64,000 nt of DNA from the NCBI GenBank assembly GCA_024279425.1, contig JAJRRO010000074.1, positions 248,001 to 312,000 on the forward strand, read 5' to 3'. This DNA is from Bacteroidota bacterium (lineage in GTDB: Bacteria > Bacteroidota > Bacteroidia > Flavobacteriales > Flavobacteriaceae). A model generated the notes under the pieces. It was given only the letters and a program-made list of their open reading frames with translations. It ran no database searches and was not told the DNA's origin. Below are positions 28,499-36,694 of this stretch, piece by piece. The translations under genes and the position numbers were made by a program. Position 1 is the stretch's first letter, and each line of letters opens with the position of its first letter.

Positions 28499-29782
28499 AT
28501 GAAAAAAACCGTAGCCTTTTGGGGAATAATCATCTTGTTGGGCATGTCCTGTAAGGAAGATACCTCTACCATCGATATTCCTGCTCCTAAAAAGTCAGCA
28601 TTCTTAACAGAAGATCTGAAATTATCAGAAACGGAATACTATGATAAAATTCTTGGCGCGCTGGTTGGTTCAGCCATAGGTGATGCCATGGGGGCCTCTA
28701 CAGAAATGTGGCATCGAAATGACATACAATTGAAATATGGATATATTACCGGACTTACTCCAGCCATAAGGGAACAATCGCCCGAAGGAACCTGGGACCA
28801 CAATCTGGTTGCTGGAGCGACTACGGATGACACCCGCTGGAAGTATTTAATGATCAAGTATTTTACAAAACACGGTAATGACCTTAACCCCACCAATTTT
28901 TCCTCTTTTATTGGCAATTACTATAAATCACTCGCCAAATCACTGTCTGACAAGGACATTTTGACAAATACCGATGTTTTGGATGAAAAAATGGAGAAAA
29001 TCGATTGGATTAAGGAATGGGGCAGGGTAGCATTGGCGTATCAAAACGGGCCGGATGCCTATCAACAAGCCCTAAACCGATTTTACGGAGGAGAAATGTC
29101 CTGTGCAGGACAATTGTATACTCCTATGTTGGGCCTAGTAGCCCCCAATCCAGAGGCTGCCTATACCACGGCTTACAAACATGCTATTTTTGATTTGGGC
29201 TACGCCAAGGATATTTCCGCCCTAGTAGCGGCCATGACCCAGACGGCACTTAGAACTCAAAACATGGATTCTATACTTCAGACTGTAGCCTTTACAGACC
29301 CCTTAGGGTATCAGGACAGCCGATTAGTAGGGCGTATTTCCTACGCCTTGGCGGATGGAACCCAAAAAGGGATTTTGGGCATACGGGAATTGAATCTTAA
29401 TGATTCTCTGATTACGAGTAAACCAAGTTTCAAAATGCCGAAGGGCTACCCTGATACCAAAGAGGAATGGGTACGGCAGGAGATGGTATACGAACTATTG
29501 GAGAAAGACAAAAGGGCCATTGCCTTTCACTCCGGGGAAATTTGGCAGATTCTCGTTGCTGGATTGGAATTTGGAAAGGGTGATTTTGAAAAAACCATGC
29601 AATTCGTTGTCAACTATGGAAGGGACAACGATACTGTAGCTGCCGTAGCTGGCATGATCTTGGGCGCCAAAGATGGGTTTTCACAACTTCCTTCTGGCTT
29701 AAAGGAAAAAGTATTGCATGTGAACAGGGATATTTTGGGTATAGATTTGGAGGCCTTGGCAAAGGAAATGGTTTCCAATTAA
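28499..29782 (+). CDS. Exported ADP-ribosylglycohydrolase-family lipoprotein
   Basis: A 427-residue DraG/ARH-type hydrolase with an N-terminal lipoprotein signal (LLGMSCKED, Cys 18). The domain shows GALVGSAIGDAMGA (about 53-66), TTDDTR (108-113, metal-binding) and GRDNDTVAAVAGMILGA near the C-terminus, the second metal motif. The family removes ADP-ribose from proteins or metabolites; an exported lipoprotein form more likely acts on an extracellular or periplasmic N-glycosidic substrate. The gene starts 14 bases after the kinase-like gene, so they may be one transcript. Confidence 0.85.
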   Translation: MKKTVAFWGIIILLGMSCKEDTSTIDIPAPKKSAFLTEDLKLSETEYYDKILGALVGSAIGDAMGASTEMWHRNDIQLKYGYITGLTPAIREQSPEGTWDHNLVAGATTDDTRWKYLMIKYFTKHGNDLNPTNFSSFIGNYYKSLAKSLSDKDILTNTDVLDEKMEKIDWIKEWGRVALAYQNGPDAYQQALNRFYGGEMSCAGQLYTPMLGLVAPNPEAAYTTAYKHAIFDLGYAKDISALVAAMTQTALRTQNMDSILQTVAFTDPLGYQDSRLVGRISYALADGTQKGILGIRELNLNDSLITSKPSFKMPKGYPDTKEEWVRQEMVYELLEKDKRAIAFHSGEIWQILVAGLEFGKGDFEKTMQFVVNYGRDNDTVAAVAGMILGAKDGFSQLPSGLKEKVLHVNRDILGIDLEALAKEMVSN

Positions 29783-29946
29783 ATACATCGGTCAATATTT
29801 TATAGGCTATATCGTACAAAAAATCACAAAGTATTGGGTATTTTTTTTCGGAGCGTGTATCTCAAAAGAAAATTGTACTGTTCAAAGAGTTTATTTTCAA
29901 TCAAATGATGCCTAGGCTATATTTAGGGAATAAACATTTTCTTGAA

Positions 29947-30824
29947 ATGAACGAAGAACTCATACTCAATTTCACGCCAACAGGGATGATTCCCACTAAA
30001 AGCATGACATTCCACGTCTCTATTAGTGTTTCTAAAATCGTTGAGGATGTGCATCAGGCGGTCGAACTAGGCATTACCTTGGTACATTTGCATGCTAGAG
30101 ATTCTATTTCGGGAGAACCTACCTACAAAAAGGAGATTTATACAGAAATATTCGAGGAATCCGCAAATATGCCTCAAATCTAGTCATATGTGTTTCCCTG
30201 AGTGGTAAAACTTTCAGTGCGCTCGAGCAACGTTCCGATCCTTTGTTGCTAAAAGATGATGTTAAGCCCGATATGGGCAGACTAACCCTCAGATCGCTCA
30301 ATTTCAACACTATAGCGAGTATAAATTCACCAGAAATGGTACAGGATTTGGCAAAATTAATGAAAGAAAAAGGCATCGTTCCAGAGTTAGAGGCATTTGA
30401 TTTGGGAATGATTAATTATGCTAAGTATCTAGCGAAAAAGGAACTCAATAAGCCTCCATTCTATTTTAATTTGCACTTGGGAAATATAGCCTGTTCCCAA
30501 GCCAATCTTCTTCACTCAGGTATCATGATTAAAGATCTTCCATAAAATGCTTTGTGGAGTCTAGCTGGAATTGGTAATGCACACCTAAAAATGAATGCAC
30601 TTGCAATAGCTATTGGCGGAGGGGTTCGAGTGGGACTGGAAGATAATATTTGGTATAACACTGCGAGAACAATAAAGGCGCAGAACATTGATTTATTAAA
30701 ACGAGTACATACCATCGCAACTGCAAATGAAAGAAAGGTTATGACTCCAGAGGTATTTAGAAGTAAAATGGGAATGGAATTTGGCAACGGTGCATATGGG
30801 CGTGAATTTGACAACCAAACTTAA
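29947..30824 (+). pseudogene. Broken BKACE (DUF849, β-keto acid cleavage) enzyme gene
   Basis: BKACE enzymes condense a β-keto acid with acetyl-CoA. From the ATG at 29947 the frame reads FTPTGMIPTK and VHLHARD, the zinc-binding HxH. A one-base loss near 30156 (IFEE where GIRKYA follows in the next frame) stops it at 30183. The second frame carries VCVSLSG-like sequence, DDVKPDMG, EAFDLGM and LHLGN. It meets a TAA at 30543-30545, where NALWSLAGIG implies an original Glu codon, then continues in the same frame to the natural end (VMTPEVFRSKMGM). One deletion and one nonsense change therefore inactivate it. No related pathway gene is intact nearby. Confidence 0.83.
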
Positions 30825-30853
30825 ATTTATGGAAGTTACATCAAATCTCATGG

Positions 30854-31369
30854 TTGTGGAATATCTTACGACATGGTTTGTTTTTGCACGGTTTGAAAAA
30901 TCGCCTTGAAAAAGTTGGCATAATCCTTACGCCCTATTATTGGGTTGAGGAAGGAATATTTGGCAATGAACCTCCCCAAATTAAGGGAGATTCCTCGGCT
31001 TTTAAATTAAGGAAGCTGTGCTTGGAAGAAGTCAAGAAAGCCAGCAAAAAGATAGCCCCAGAAAACAAAGATGATATAGTAAAAGGCTTTGAAAATAGAC
31101 AGATTTATTTAGGATTAATCCATAATGAAGATATTGCAGCTTGCATGGCCATTGAGCTAAATGATTTTATCTTCAATAAGAAGTTATACAAGCTTGAACA
31201 AAATGGGTCTACTAAAACGAATAGTTTAAGTGCCTTTTTCAACAAGTCGACATTAAAATTCAAGAAACAACTTAAGGCTAAAAGTCTCAAGCTTTTAATC
31301 GCTGTCAATTTGTTCAATAAGTACCACAGATTATTTGTTTTAAGAAGTTATCATCGGTCAAAAGAATAA
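30854..31369 (+). pseudogene. GNAT-type acetyltransferase, probably internally deleted
   Basis: The 171-codon frame starts with TPYYWVEEGIFGNEPP, then IYLGLIHNEDIAACMAIEL, which looks like the start of a GNAT fold (β-strands with a short-chain acceptor region). After KLYKLEQNG the sequence jumps to a C-terminal end FFNKSTLKFKKQLKAKSLKLL. The acetyl-CoA binding segment (R/QxxGxG/A) that should lie between is not present, so the middle of the domain appears lost. It follows the broken BKACE gene, and both seem to decay together. The family is inferred from pattern only. Confidence 0.5.
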
Positions 31370-31408
31370 AAAGGAAAGCGGACCTTCATTTGAAATAACC
31401 TTTTATGA

Positions 31409-32965
31409 TTACCAAATCCTTTGGATTTTTCCTATTTCAAAATCCTTTAACTCCAACAGTGTCTCCGTGCCGTTTTTTATCTCCACTTTAGAATAGGCTT
31501 CATTCGGAAATACCTGTGCTGTCATCTCATATTGCCCTTCATTGATAAATATTTCAACAGAGGACCAATCAATCAATATTCGGACCTCCATGTTTCCGTC
31601 TGGAAGATTGGGAATGGGCATTTTTTGTATTGAATGTGCAAAACTTTCCTTGAATTCTTTTTTTCCAGATTTCGAGCGGTCCAAAAGGAAAAGCTTTTGG
31701 TGATTGTCCCAAGTCAAAACTATCTCTTCTCCTAAATCGTTTTCTAACGCCATTGAAAAATCCCGGGAATTCGTTGTAAATCTTATCTGTGATTGTTGCA
31801 AGCCGTCATAAGAAATCGTTTTAACCGAATTTGACCCTACACTAACAGTTTTAGAAGAGCCTTTTGAAATGATATTGTCCAAATCCTTGATGGGGTAACC
31901 TATCAAATCATAGGTATTCCCAATTTCCCTTAGCAGCAATTTTCGAGGTATCGTCATTGCACTTCGCCATTTTTCAGTAGGTGTATCTTCGGCATAGGCC
32001 CAATTGCTCATCCACCCTATAAAGAGCCGTTCCCCAGAAGGGGCATTATTATAGGTAACCCCGGCGTAATTATCAGTTCCCCAATCGACCCACCGTTCTT
32101 CCGTTTGATCAGAGGTAAAGGTCTTGCCGTCAAAATCTCCAATAAAGTATTGGGTGCCACTTCCCCCATTGGGCGCGCCGGGATTGATACTAATAAAAAG
32201 CACCCATTTTTCCTCATCGGAACCTTCTACCTTTAATGGAAACATATCTGGGCACTCCCAAACACCCCCATGGGCACCTTGGTTGTTCCCAAAGACACTC
32301 ACCTTCTCCCAGTCAATTAAATTTTGGGAGTTCCATATCTGTAAGTGGTCACCGGCCACCAGCAACATACTCCACAATTCTTCCTTGTCGTTCCAAAACA
32401 CCTTGGGATCTCTAAAATCTTTGGGGTCAGAAACAATAACCGGATTTCCTTCATGTTTGGCCCAAGTATTTCCATTATCCAAACTATAGGCAATGCCTTG
32501 GGTTTGAAAATGGGTTTCCTTATCCGGATGGTGATAGGTGAAAATTGCCATCAAAGGAGGGTTTTCAACAGTGCCAAAACCAGAGGTGTTCTTTGTGTCA
32601 ACTACCGCGCTTCCAGAAAAAATATAGCCATTGTCATCCGGAAACAGGGCTATTGGCCTGTGCTCCCAGCGTATAAGGTCCCTACTCGTTGCATGACCCC
32701 AATGCATGGGTCCCCATTTTATGTCTTCGGGATAGTATTGATAAAATAGATGATAAACCCCTTGATGATAGACCAATCCGTTTGGATCGTTCATCCACTT
32801 TTCTTCAGGCGAAAAATGAAATTGTGGCCGATATGACTCGGTGTAATAATCTAAATGCACCGTTTCTGGTATAACATCTTTTTTTGTTTTTTCGTCCTTA
32901 CACGACCCTAAAGCCATCAATACAAAAAGAAACAGGATCAATTTTAAATTAGCGCACATACCCAA
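31409..32965 (-). CDS. Glycoside hydrolase family 32 lipoprotein (levanase/invertase-like)
   Basis: Secreted β-fructosidase releasing fructose from levan, inulin or sucrose. A lipoprotein signal ends in LMALGSCKDE. The five-blade propeller domain has the nucleophile motif WMNDPNGLVY (about residues 57-66), FRDPKVFW (about 186) and the acid/base motif WECPDMF (about 238), and is followed by a C-terminal β-sandwich (to residue 518). It stands alone, without SusC/SusD or fructokinase genes, divergent from the arsenosugar-type cluster. Confidence 0.93.
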   Translation of the reverse strand: MGMCANLKLILFLFVLMALGSCKDEKTKKDVIPETVHLDYYTESYRPQFHFSPEEKWMNDPNGLVYHQGVYHLFYQYYPEDIKWGPMHWGHATSRDLIRWEHRPIALFPDDNGYIFSGSAVVDTKNTSGFGTVENPPLMAIFTYHHPDKETHFQTQGIAYSLDNGNTWAKHEGNPVIVSDPKDFRDPKVFWNDKEELWSMLLVAGDHLQIWNSQNLIDWEKVSVFGNNQGAHGGVWECPDMFPLKVEGSDEEKWVLFISINPGAPNGGSGTQYFIGDFDGKTFTSDQTEERWVDWGTDNYAGVTYNNAPSGERLFIGWMSNWAYAEDTPTEKWRSAMTIPRKLLLREIGNTYDLIGYPIKDLDNIISKGSSKTVSVGSNSVKTISYDGLQQSQIRFTTNSRDFSMALENDLGEEIVLTWDNHQKLFLLDRSKSGKKEFKESFAHSIQKMPIPNLPDGNMEVRILIDWSSVEIFINEGQYEMTAQVFPNEAYSKVEIKNGTETLLELKDFEIGKIQRIW

Positions 32966-33013
32966 TTACTTTTATTACTTTTTTTGTAAGTTACCAAAAC
33001 ACTTCCAAAATAG

Positions 33014-33021
33014 TATATTTG
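33014..33021 (+). promoter_or_regulatory. -7 box upstream of the rhodanese gene
   Basis: TATATTTG matches TAnnTTTG exactly and lies 18 bases before the ATG at 33040. The TTTG at 32983-32986 is spaced 27 bases away, longer than usual. The box overlaps an in-frame TTG, which supports the later ATG as start of the gene. Confidence 0.4.
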
Positions 33022-33039
33022 TTTCATTATTTTCTATGC

Positions 33040-33534
33040 ATGGGAGCACTTCGGATTTTTTACATTTTGTTTTTACTTGCTCTCCCTGGATTTGCGCAAA
33101 AAAAAATGGACAAGGCCATTAAGATGTTCAATAAGGGGTCTGTTCCGTATATACAAGTTGCCGATGCCATCTCTCAACCCAATGTATTATTCCTTGATAC
33201 CAGAAAAATTGAGGAATTTGAGGTTAGTCAAATTAAAGATGCTATTTGGGTGGGATATGACCAATTTGATGCTAAAAAAATACACCTATCAATTCCAAAT
33301 TACAATTCCCCAATAATTGTGTATTGCTCCATTGGGGTTCGTTCAGAGGATATAGGGGAAAAGCTGTTGAAAATAGGGTACACCAATGTTAAAAATCTTT
33401 ATGGAGGAATTTTCAGGTGGAAAAACCATGGCTATCCCATTTATGATACCAATGGTACTGAAACCGAAAAAATCCATGCCTTTGATAAGCATTGGGGCAA
33501 ATTATTGACCAAAGGCGAAAAGGTTTACGACTAA
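33040..33534 (+). CDS. Exported rhodanese-like domain protein
   Basis: A single rhodanese domain with an N-terminal signal peptide (ending ALPGFAQ). Key parts: VLFLDTRKIEEFEVSQIKDAIWVGYD and the active-site loop IVYCSIGVRSE with Cys, then NLYGGIFRWKNHGYP. It probably handles sulfane sulfur or an oxyanion in the periplasm. It is the first gene of the TIGR04282-PNP-DUF547-TIGR04283 cluster, a set that in other Flavobacteriaceae accompanies arsenosugar genes. Confidence 0.85.
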   Translation: MGALRIFYILFLLALPGFAQKKMDKAIKMFNKGSVPYIQVADAISQPNVLFLDTRKIEEFEVSQIKDAIWVGYDQFDAKKIHLSIPNYNSPIIVYCSIGVRSEDIGEKLLKIGYTNVKNLYGGIFRWKNHGYPIYDTNGTETEKIHAFDKHWGKLLTKGEKVYD

Positions 33535-33548
33535 GACAGCCAACATAT

Positions 33549-34220
33549 ATGAGCACTATTTTGCCGAGCGACACAAAAGACGACAAGAAAGCAATTAACG
33601 ATCAATCGGTTACCTCTGAAAATCTATTGTTGATTTTTACCAGAAATCCAGTTTTGGGCAAATGCAAAACACGATTGGCGGCCACCATAGGTAATCACAC
33701 CGCATTGGATATTTACAAATTTCTAATAGGCCATACCCAGGAATTGACAAAGAATGTCTCAGCACATAAAAGGGTATACTATTCCGAGGAAATTTGGAAC
33801 AATGACGTCTGGGACAATACTATTTTTGATAAAAAGCTACAAGAGGGAATTGATTTGGGTGAACGTATGGCCAATGCCTTTTTAAAGGGTTTCGAAGACG
33901 GATTCAAGAATATCATCATCATCGGTAGCGATATGTATGATTTGAGCGAGTCTGATTTGGATAGGGCATTTTTGTCATTACAAAAAAATGATTTCGTCCT
34001 TGGTCCGGCTGAAGATGGTGGTTACTACTTATTAGGAATGCGAAATTTTAAAAAAGCCCTCTTTCAAAACAAAGATTGGGGCAAAGAGAACGTTTTCAAG
34101 AATACCATGGGTGACTTAAAAAAAGACAAAGTCCATCTTTTGAAAACCAAAAATGATATCGACGTTTATGATGACATTAAGAATGTTGATGTTTTCAAGC
34201 CTTATTTAAGGAACCTATGA
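33549..34220 (+). CDS. TIGR04282-family arsenosugar-type glycosyltransferase/nucleotidyltransferase
   Basis: A 223-residue GT-A-like protein with LIFTRNPVLGKCKTRLAATIG near the N-terminus, ERMANAF, IIIGSDMYDLS and LGPAEDGGYYLLGM, the TIGR04282 pattern. That family is named for co-occurrence with arsenosugar biosynthesis; its exact reaction is unknown. The ATG at 33549, after the rhodanese stop, is preferred over earlier in-frame starts inside that gene. Its TGA overlaps the ATG of the purine phosphorylase gene. Confidence 0.88.
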   Translation: MSTILPSDTKDDKKAINDQSVTSENLLLIFTRNPVLGKCKTRLAATIGNHTALDIYKFLIGHTQELTKNVSAHKRVYYSEEIWNNDVWDNTIFDKKLQEGIDLGERMANAFLKGFEDGFKNIIIIGSDMYDLSESDLDRAFLSLQKNDFVLGPAEDGGYYLLGMRNFKKALFQNKDWGKENVFKNTMGDLKKDKVHLLKTKNDIDVYDDIKNVDVFKPYLRNL

Positions 34221-35038
34221 GAATTACGGAAAAACAATTACAGGAGTCGACAAATTATTTAAAGGAAAAAGGGTTTGACGACCCTGAAATAGGTATAGTC
34301 TTGGGTACTGGGTTAGGCAAATTGGTAGATGCCATTGAAGACCCCATAACCGCTCATTACAATCATATCCCGTTCTTCCCTTTGGCTACGGTTGAATTTC
34401 ATTCTGGAAAACTGATGTATGGCACAATTGAAGGAAAAAGAACCGTAGTAATGCAAGGTCGTTTTCACTTGTATGAAGGGTATGATTTTGTTGACATCAC
34501 TTATCCCATTCGTATTATGCATCGATTAGGAATAAAACGGCTATTTGTTTCCAATGCAGCTGGAGCGATAAACCTAAGTTTTAAAAAAGGGGATATCATG
34601 TTGATTGAAGATCATATTAACCTTCTTGGTGGTTCTCCATTGACTTTTGGCAACGTAGCGGATTTTGGGAAACGCTTTGTAGATATGAGCGAACCTTATG
34701 ATCTTTCAATGCGAGAAAAAATCATAGCTATTGCAGAAAGAGAGAACATAACCCTTCAGCGAGGGGTTTATGCATCTGTAGTAGGTCCGCAATTGGAAAC
34801 TAAGGCAGAATATAGAATGTTGAAGATTATTGGGGCAGATGCCGTGGGTATGAGTACGGTTCCCGAAGTAATCGTTGCAAATCATTTACAACTCCCTATA
34901 GTAGCCGTTTCTGTTTTGACCGATGAATGTGACCCCGATAATTTAAAACCTGTTGATATTCAAGATATAATCGAAGTAGCAGGTGAAACGGAGCCCAAAA
35001 TGATTAGGCTTTTCAGGGAATTGATAAAAAGCTTATGA
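34217..35038 (+). CDS. punA: Purine-nucleoside phosphorylase
   Basis: Splits purine nucleosides with phosphate. The 273-residue trimeric-type PNP has VLGTGLGKLVDAI, HSGKLMYG, GRFHLYEGY, SNAAGAINLSF, VYASVVGPQLETKAEYRML and GADAVGMSTVPEVIVA. In arsenosugar clusters an enzyme of this class plausibly removes adenine from a 5'-dimethylarsinoyl-adenosine intermediate; that is inference from context. It overlaps the preceding gene by 4 bases, and its last codon overlaps an arsM-like remnant. Confidence 0.92.
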   Translation: MRITEKQLQESTNYLKEKGFDDPEIGIVLGTGLGKLVDAIEDPITAHYNHIPFFPLATVEFHSGKLMYGTIEGKRTVVMQGRFHLYEGYDFVDITYPIRIMHRLGIKRLFVSNAAGAINLSFKKGDIMLIEDHINLLGGSPLTFGNVADFGKRFVDMSEPYDLSMREKIIAIAERENITLQRGVYASVVGPQLETKAEYRMLKIIGADAVGMSTVPEVIVANHLQLPIVAVSVLTDECDPDNLKPVDIQDIIEVAGETEPKMIRLFRELIKSL

Positions 35039-35133
35039 GTTATCTGAAAGCAACCAATGATTTATACAAGGAAGCAGTATTGCCCTTTGGTATAAAATCG
35101 TACTGGTCAAAACAAACGTCGAAATCAATATAA
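35035..35133 (+). pseudogene. Truncated N-terminus of an arsM-like arsenite methyltransferase
   Basis: The ATG overlaps the PNP stop (ATGA), as expected for the next operon gene. The 32-codon frame begins MSYLKATNDLYKEA, which resembles the start of flavobacterial ArsM proteins just before their first conserved cysteines. After that the sequence departs (VLPFGIKSYW) and stops. The catalytic cysteines and SAM domain are absent from the window. I infer a deletion that removed the rest of the gene, and with it probably arsS. The identification rests on about 14 residues. Confidence 0.5.
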
Positions 35134-35229
35134 ATGAAAATATCTGGCATTTTAATGGGGGTATATGTTATTGCTTTCCCCTGTAAGGATTTGCCGAAAT
35201 CAACCACTAATGCATCAAATTTATTATAA
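35134..35229 (+). CDS. Possible 31-residue lipoprotein-like ORF
   Basis: ATG directly after the arsM remnant stop. The product has a hydrophobic N-terminus and IAFPC, weakly like a lipobox, then ends. It could be the truncated start of another cluster gene or chance. It lies 12 bases before the DUF547 gene. Confidence 0.25.
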   Translation: MKISGILMGVYVIAFPCKDLPKSTTNASNLL

Positions 35230-35241
35230 CAAGATTTAATA

Positions 35242-35988
35242 ATGCTAAAGTTGCAATTACTGGGAACGTTCCTTTTGCCAATTATCTTATTGCTGAATTG
35301 TTTTGGTACTCAGCCCTTACAAATCAGCGGTCCTAAAAGCGTTCTTACTGTTGACCATTCTTTATGGGACAGCTTGCTAAAAAAACATGTTGACCAAGAA
35401 GGTAGGGTGGACTATGCCAATTTCAAGATTGACAGGGCAGCGCTAAAAGTGTATTTAGACCATTTGGCGGAAAACCCTATTTCGCATACTGCAGCAAAGG
35501 ACGAGCGCCTGGCCTATTACATTAATTTATACAATGCGGGCACCGTTCAATTGATTTTGGAAAATCACCCCTTGAACAGCATCAAAGATATATTCCGTCC
35601 TTGGGGCAAGGATAGGCTGTTTATTGGAAAAGAGGAATACTCTCTGGGAGAGATAGAACATGGTATCCTCAGAAAAATGAATGAGCCCCGAATTCACTTT
35701 GCCATAAACTGTGCTTCTTTTTCTTGCCCCAAATTACTGAACGAAGCCTATATAGCCAAAAACATGGATGCGCAACTTGAAAGGGCCTCTTCTGATTTTA
35801 TAAATGACTTATCAAAAAACAAAATTTCTAAAGACTTCGTTCAACTTTCCAAAATTTTCAAGTGGTACAAAAGAGATTTTAATGGAAATGGCTCCTTGGT
35901 CGATTATTTGAATGTATATTCCCAAATTTCAATTCTGGATGGAGCTAAAATCACTTTCTTAAATTATGATTGGCATTTAAATGAATAA
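35242..35988 (+). CDS. DUF547 domain protein (arsenosugar-type cluster)
   Basis: A 248-residue exported protein (hydrophobic N-terminus, LLLNCFG). The DUF547 core has DQEGRVDYANFK, RLAYYINLYNAGTVQLI, EHGILRKMNEPRIHFAINCASFSCPKL, SDFIND and FKWYKRDF. The conserved NCAS(F)SCP segment with two Cys is intact. DUF547 has a thiol-protease-like fold, but the substrate is unknown. Its stop overlaps the TIGR04283 start by 8 bases. Confidence 0.88.
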   Translation: MLKLQLLGTFLLPIILLLNCFGTQPLQISGPKSVLTVDHSLWDSLLKKHVDQEGRVDYANFKIDRAALKVYLDHLAENPISHTAAKDERLAYYINLYNAGTVQLILENHPLNSIKDIFRPWGKDRLFIGKEEYSLGEIEHGILRKMNEPRIHFAINCASFSCPKLLNEAYIAKNMDAQLERASSDFINDLSKNKISKDFVQLSKIFKWYKRDFNGNGSLVDYLNVYSQISILDGAKITFLNYDWHLNE

Positions 35989-36685
35989 AGACAATCCCAA
36001 AATAAGCATTGTTATTCCGGTTCTCAACGAAGAGGCCCATATCGGCCATCTGGTTTCATATATAAAGAAGAACAGTACCACCGAAAATGTTTTGGAAATC
36101 CTGGTTGTTGATGGTGGAAGTGTGGACAATACCGTTTCAATTGCAAAAAGTGCTGGGGCAAAAGTGCTTCTTTCTGAAAAAGGAAGGGCCAAACAAATGA
36201 ATTTTGGCGCCAAATTTGCGAGAGGCAACATCCTTTATTTTTTGCACGCCGATACTTTCCCGCCAAAACATTTTGATAATCATATTATTGACTCGGTTTC
36301 AAAGAATAAGGCAGCCGGATGTTTTCAAATGAGGTTCGATAGCAATAACTGGTTACTAAGATTTTTTGCCTGGTTCACGAAATATAATCATAGAATTTGT
36401 AGAGGTGGTGATCAATCACTCTTTATCACACAGGGGTTATTCAAAAAAACAAATGGTTTCAACGAAGATTATGTGGTTTTTGAAGACAACGAATTCATTG
36501 GTCGTCTTTATCAATTTACAAGCTTTACAGTAGTACCCCATCATGTAAAAACTTCCGCCAGAAAATATAGAAAGACGGGGGTAGTAAAGTTACAGTACCA
36601 TTTTGGGGTCATTCATCTAAAAAATTATTTGGGTGCAGGGCCTGAGAAGTTATATGACTATTATAAGCGAAAGATATCAGCCTAA
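35981..36685 (+). CDS. TIGR04283-family glycosyltransferase (arsenosugar type)
   Basis: GT2 glycosyltransferase of 234 residues: SIVIPVLNEEAHI, VVDGGSVDNTV, EKGRAKQMNFGA, LHADTFPP (metal DxD-like HAD), and GGDQSLFITQ. Family members group with TIGR04282, DUF547 and ArsM/ArsS genes and are proposed to glycosylate the arsenosugar. No signal peptide; cytoplasmic. It is the last gene of the plus-strand cluster. Confidence 0.9.
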   Translation: MNKDNPKISIVIPVLNEEAHIGHLVSYIKKNSTTENVLEILVVDGGSVDNTVSIAKSAGAKVLLSEKGRAKQMNFGAKFARGNILYFLHADTFPPKHFDNHIIDSVSKNKAAGCFQMRFDSNNWLLRFFAWFTKYNHRICRGGDQSLFITQGLFKKTNGFNEDYVVFEDNEFIGRLYQFTSFTVVPHHVKTSARKYRKTGVVKLQYHFGVIHLKNYLGAGPEKLYDYYKRKISA

Positions 36686-36694
36686 ATCACGGAG

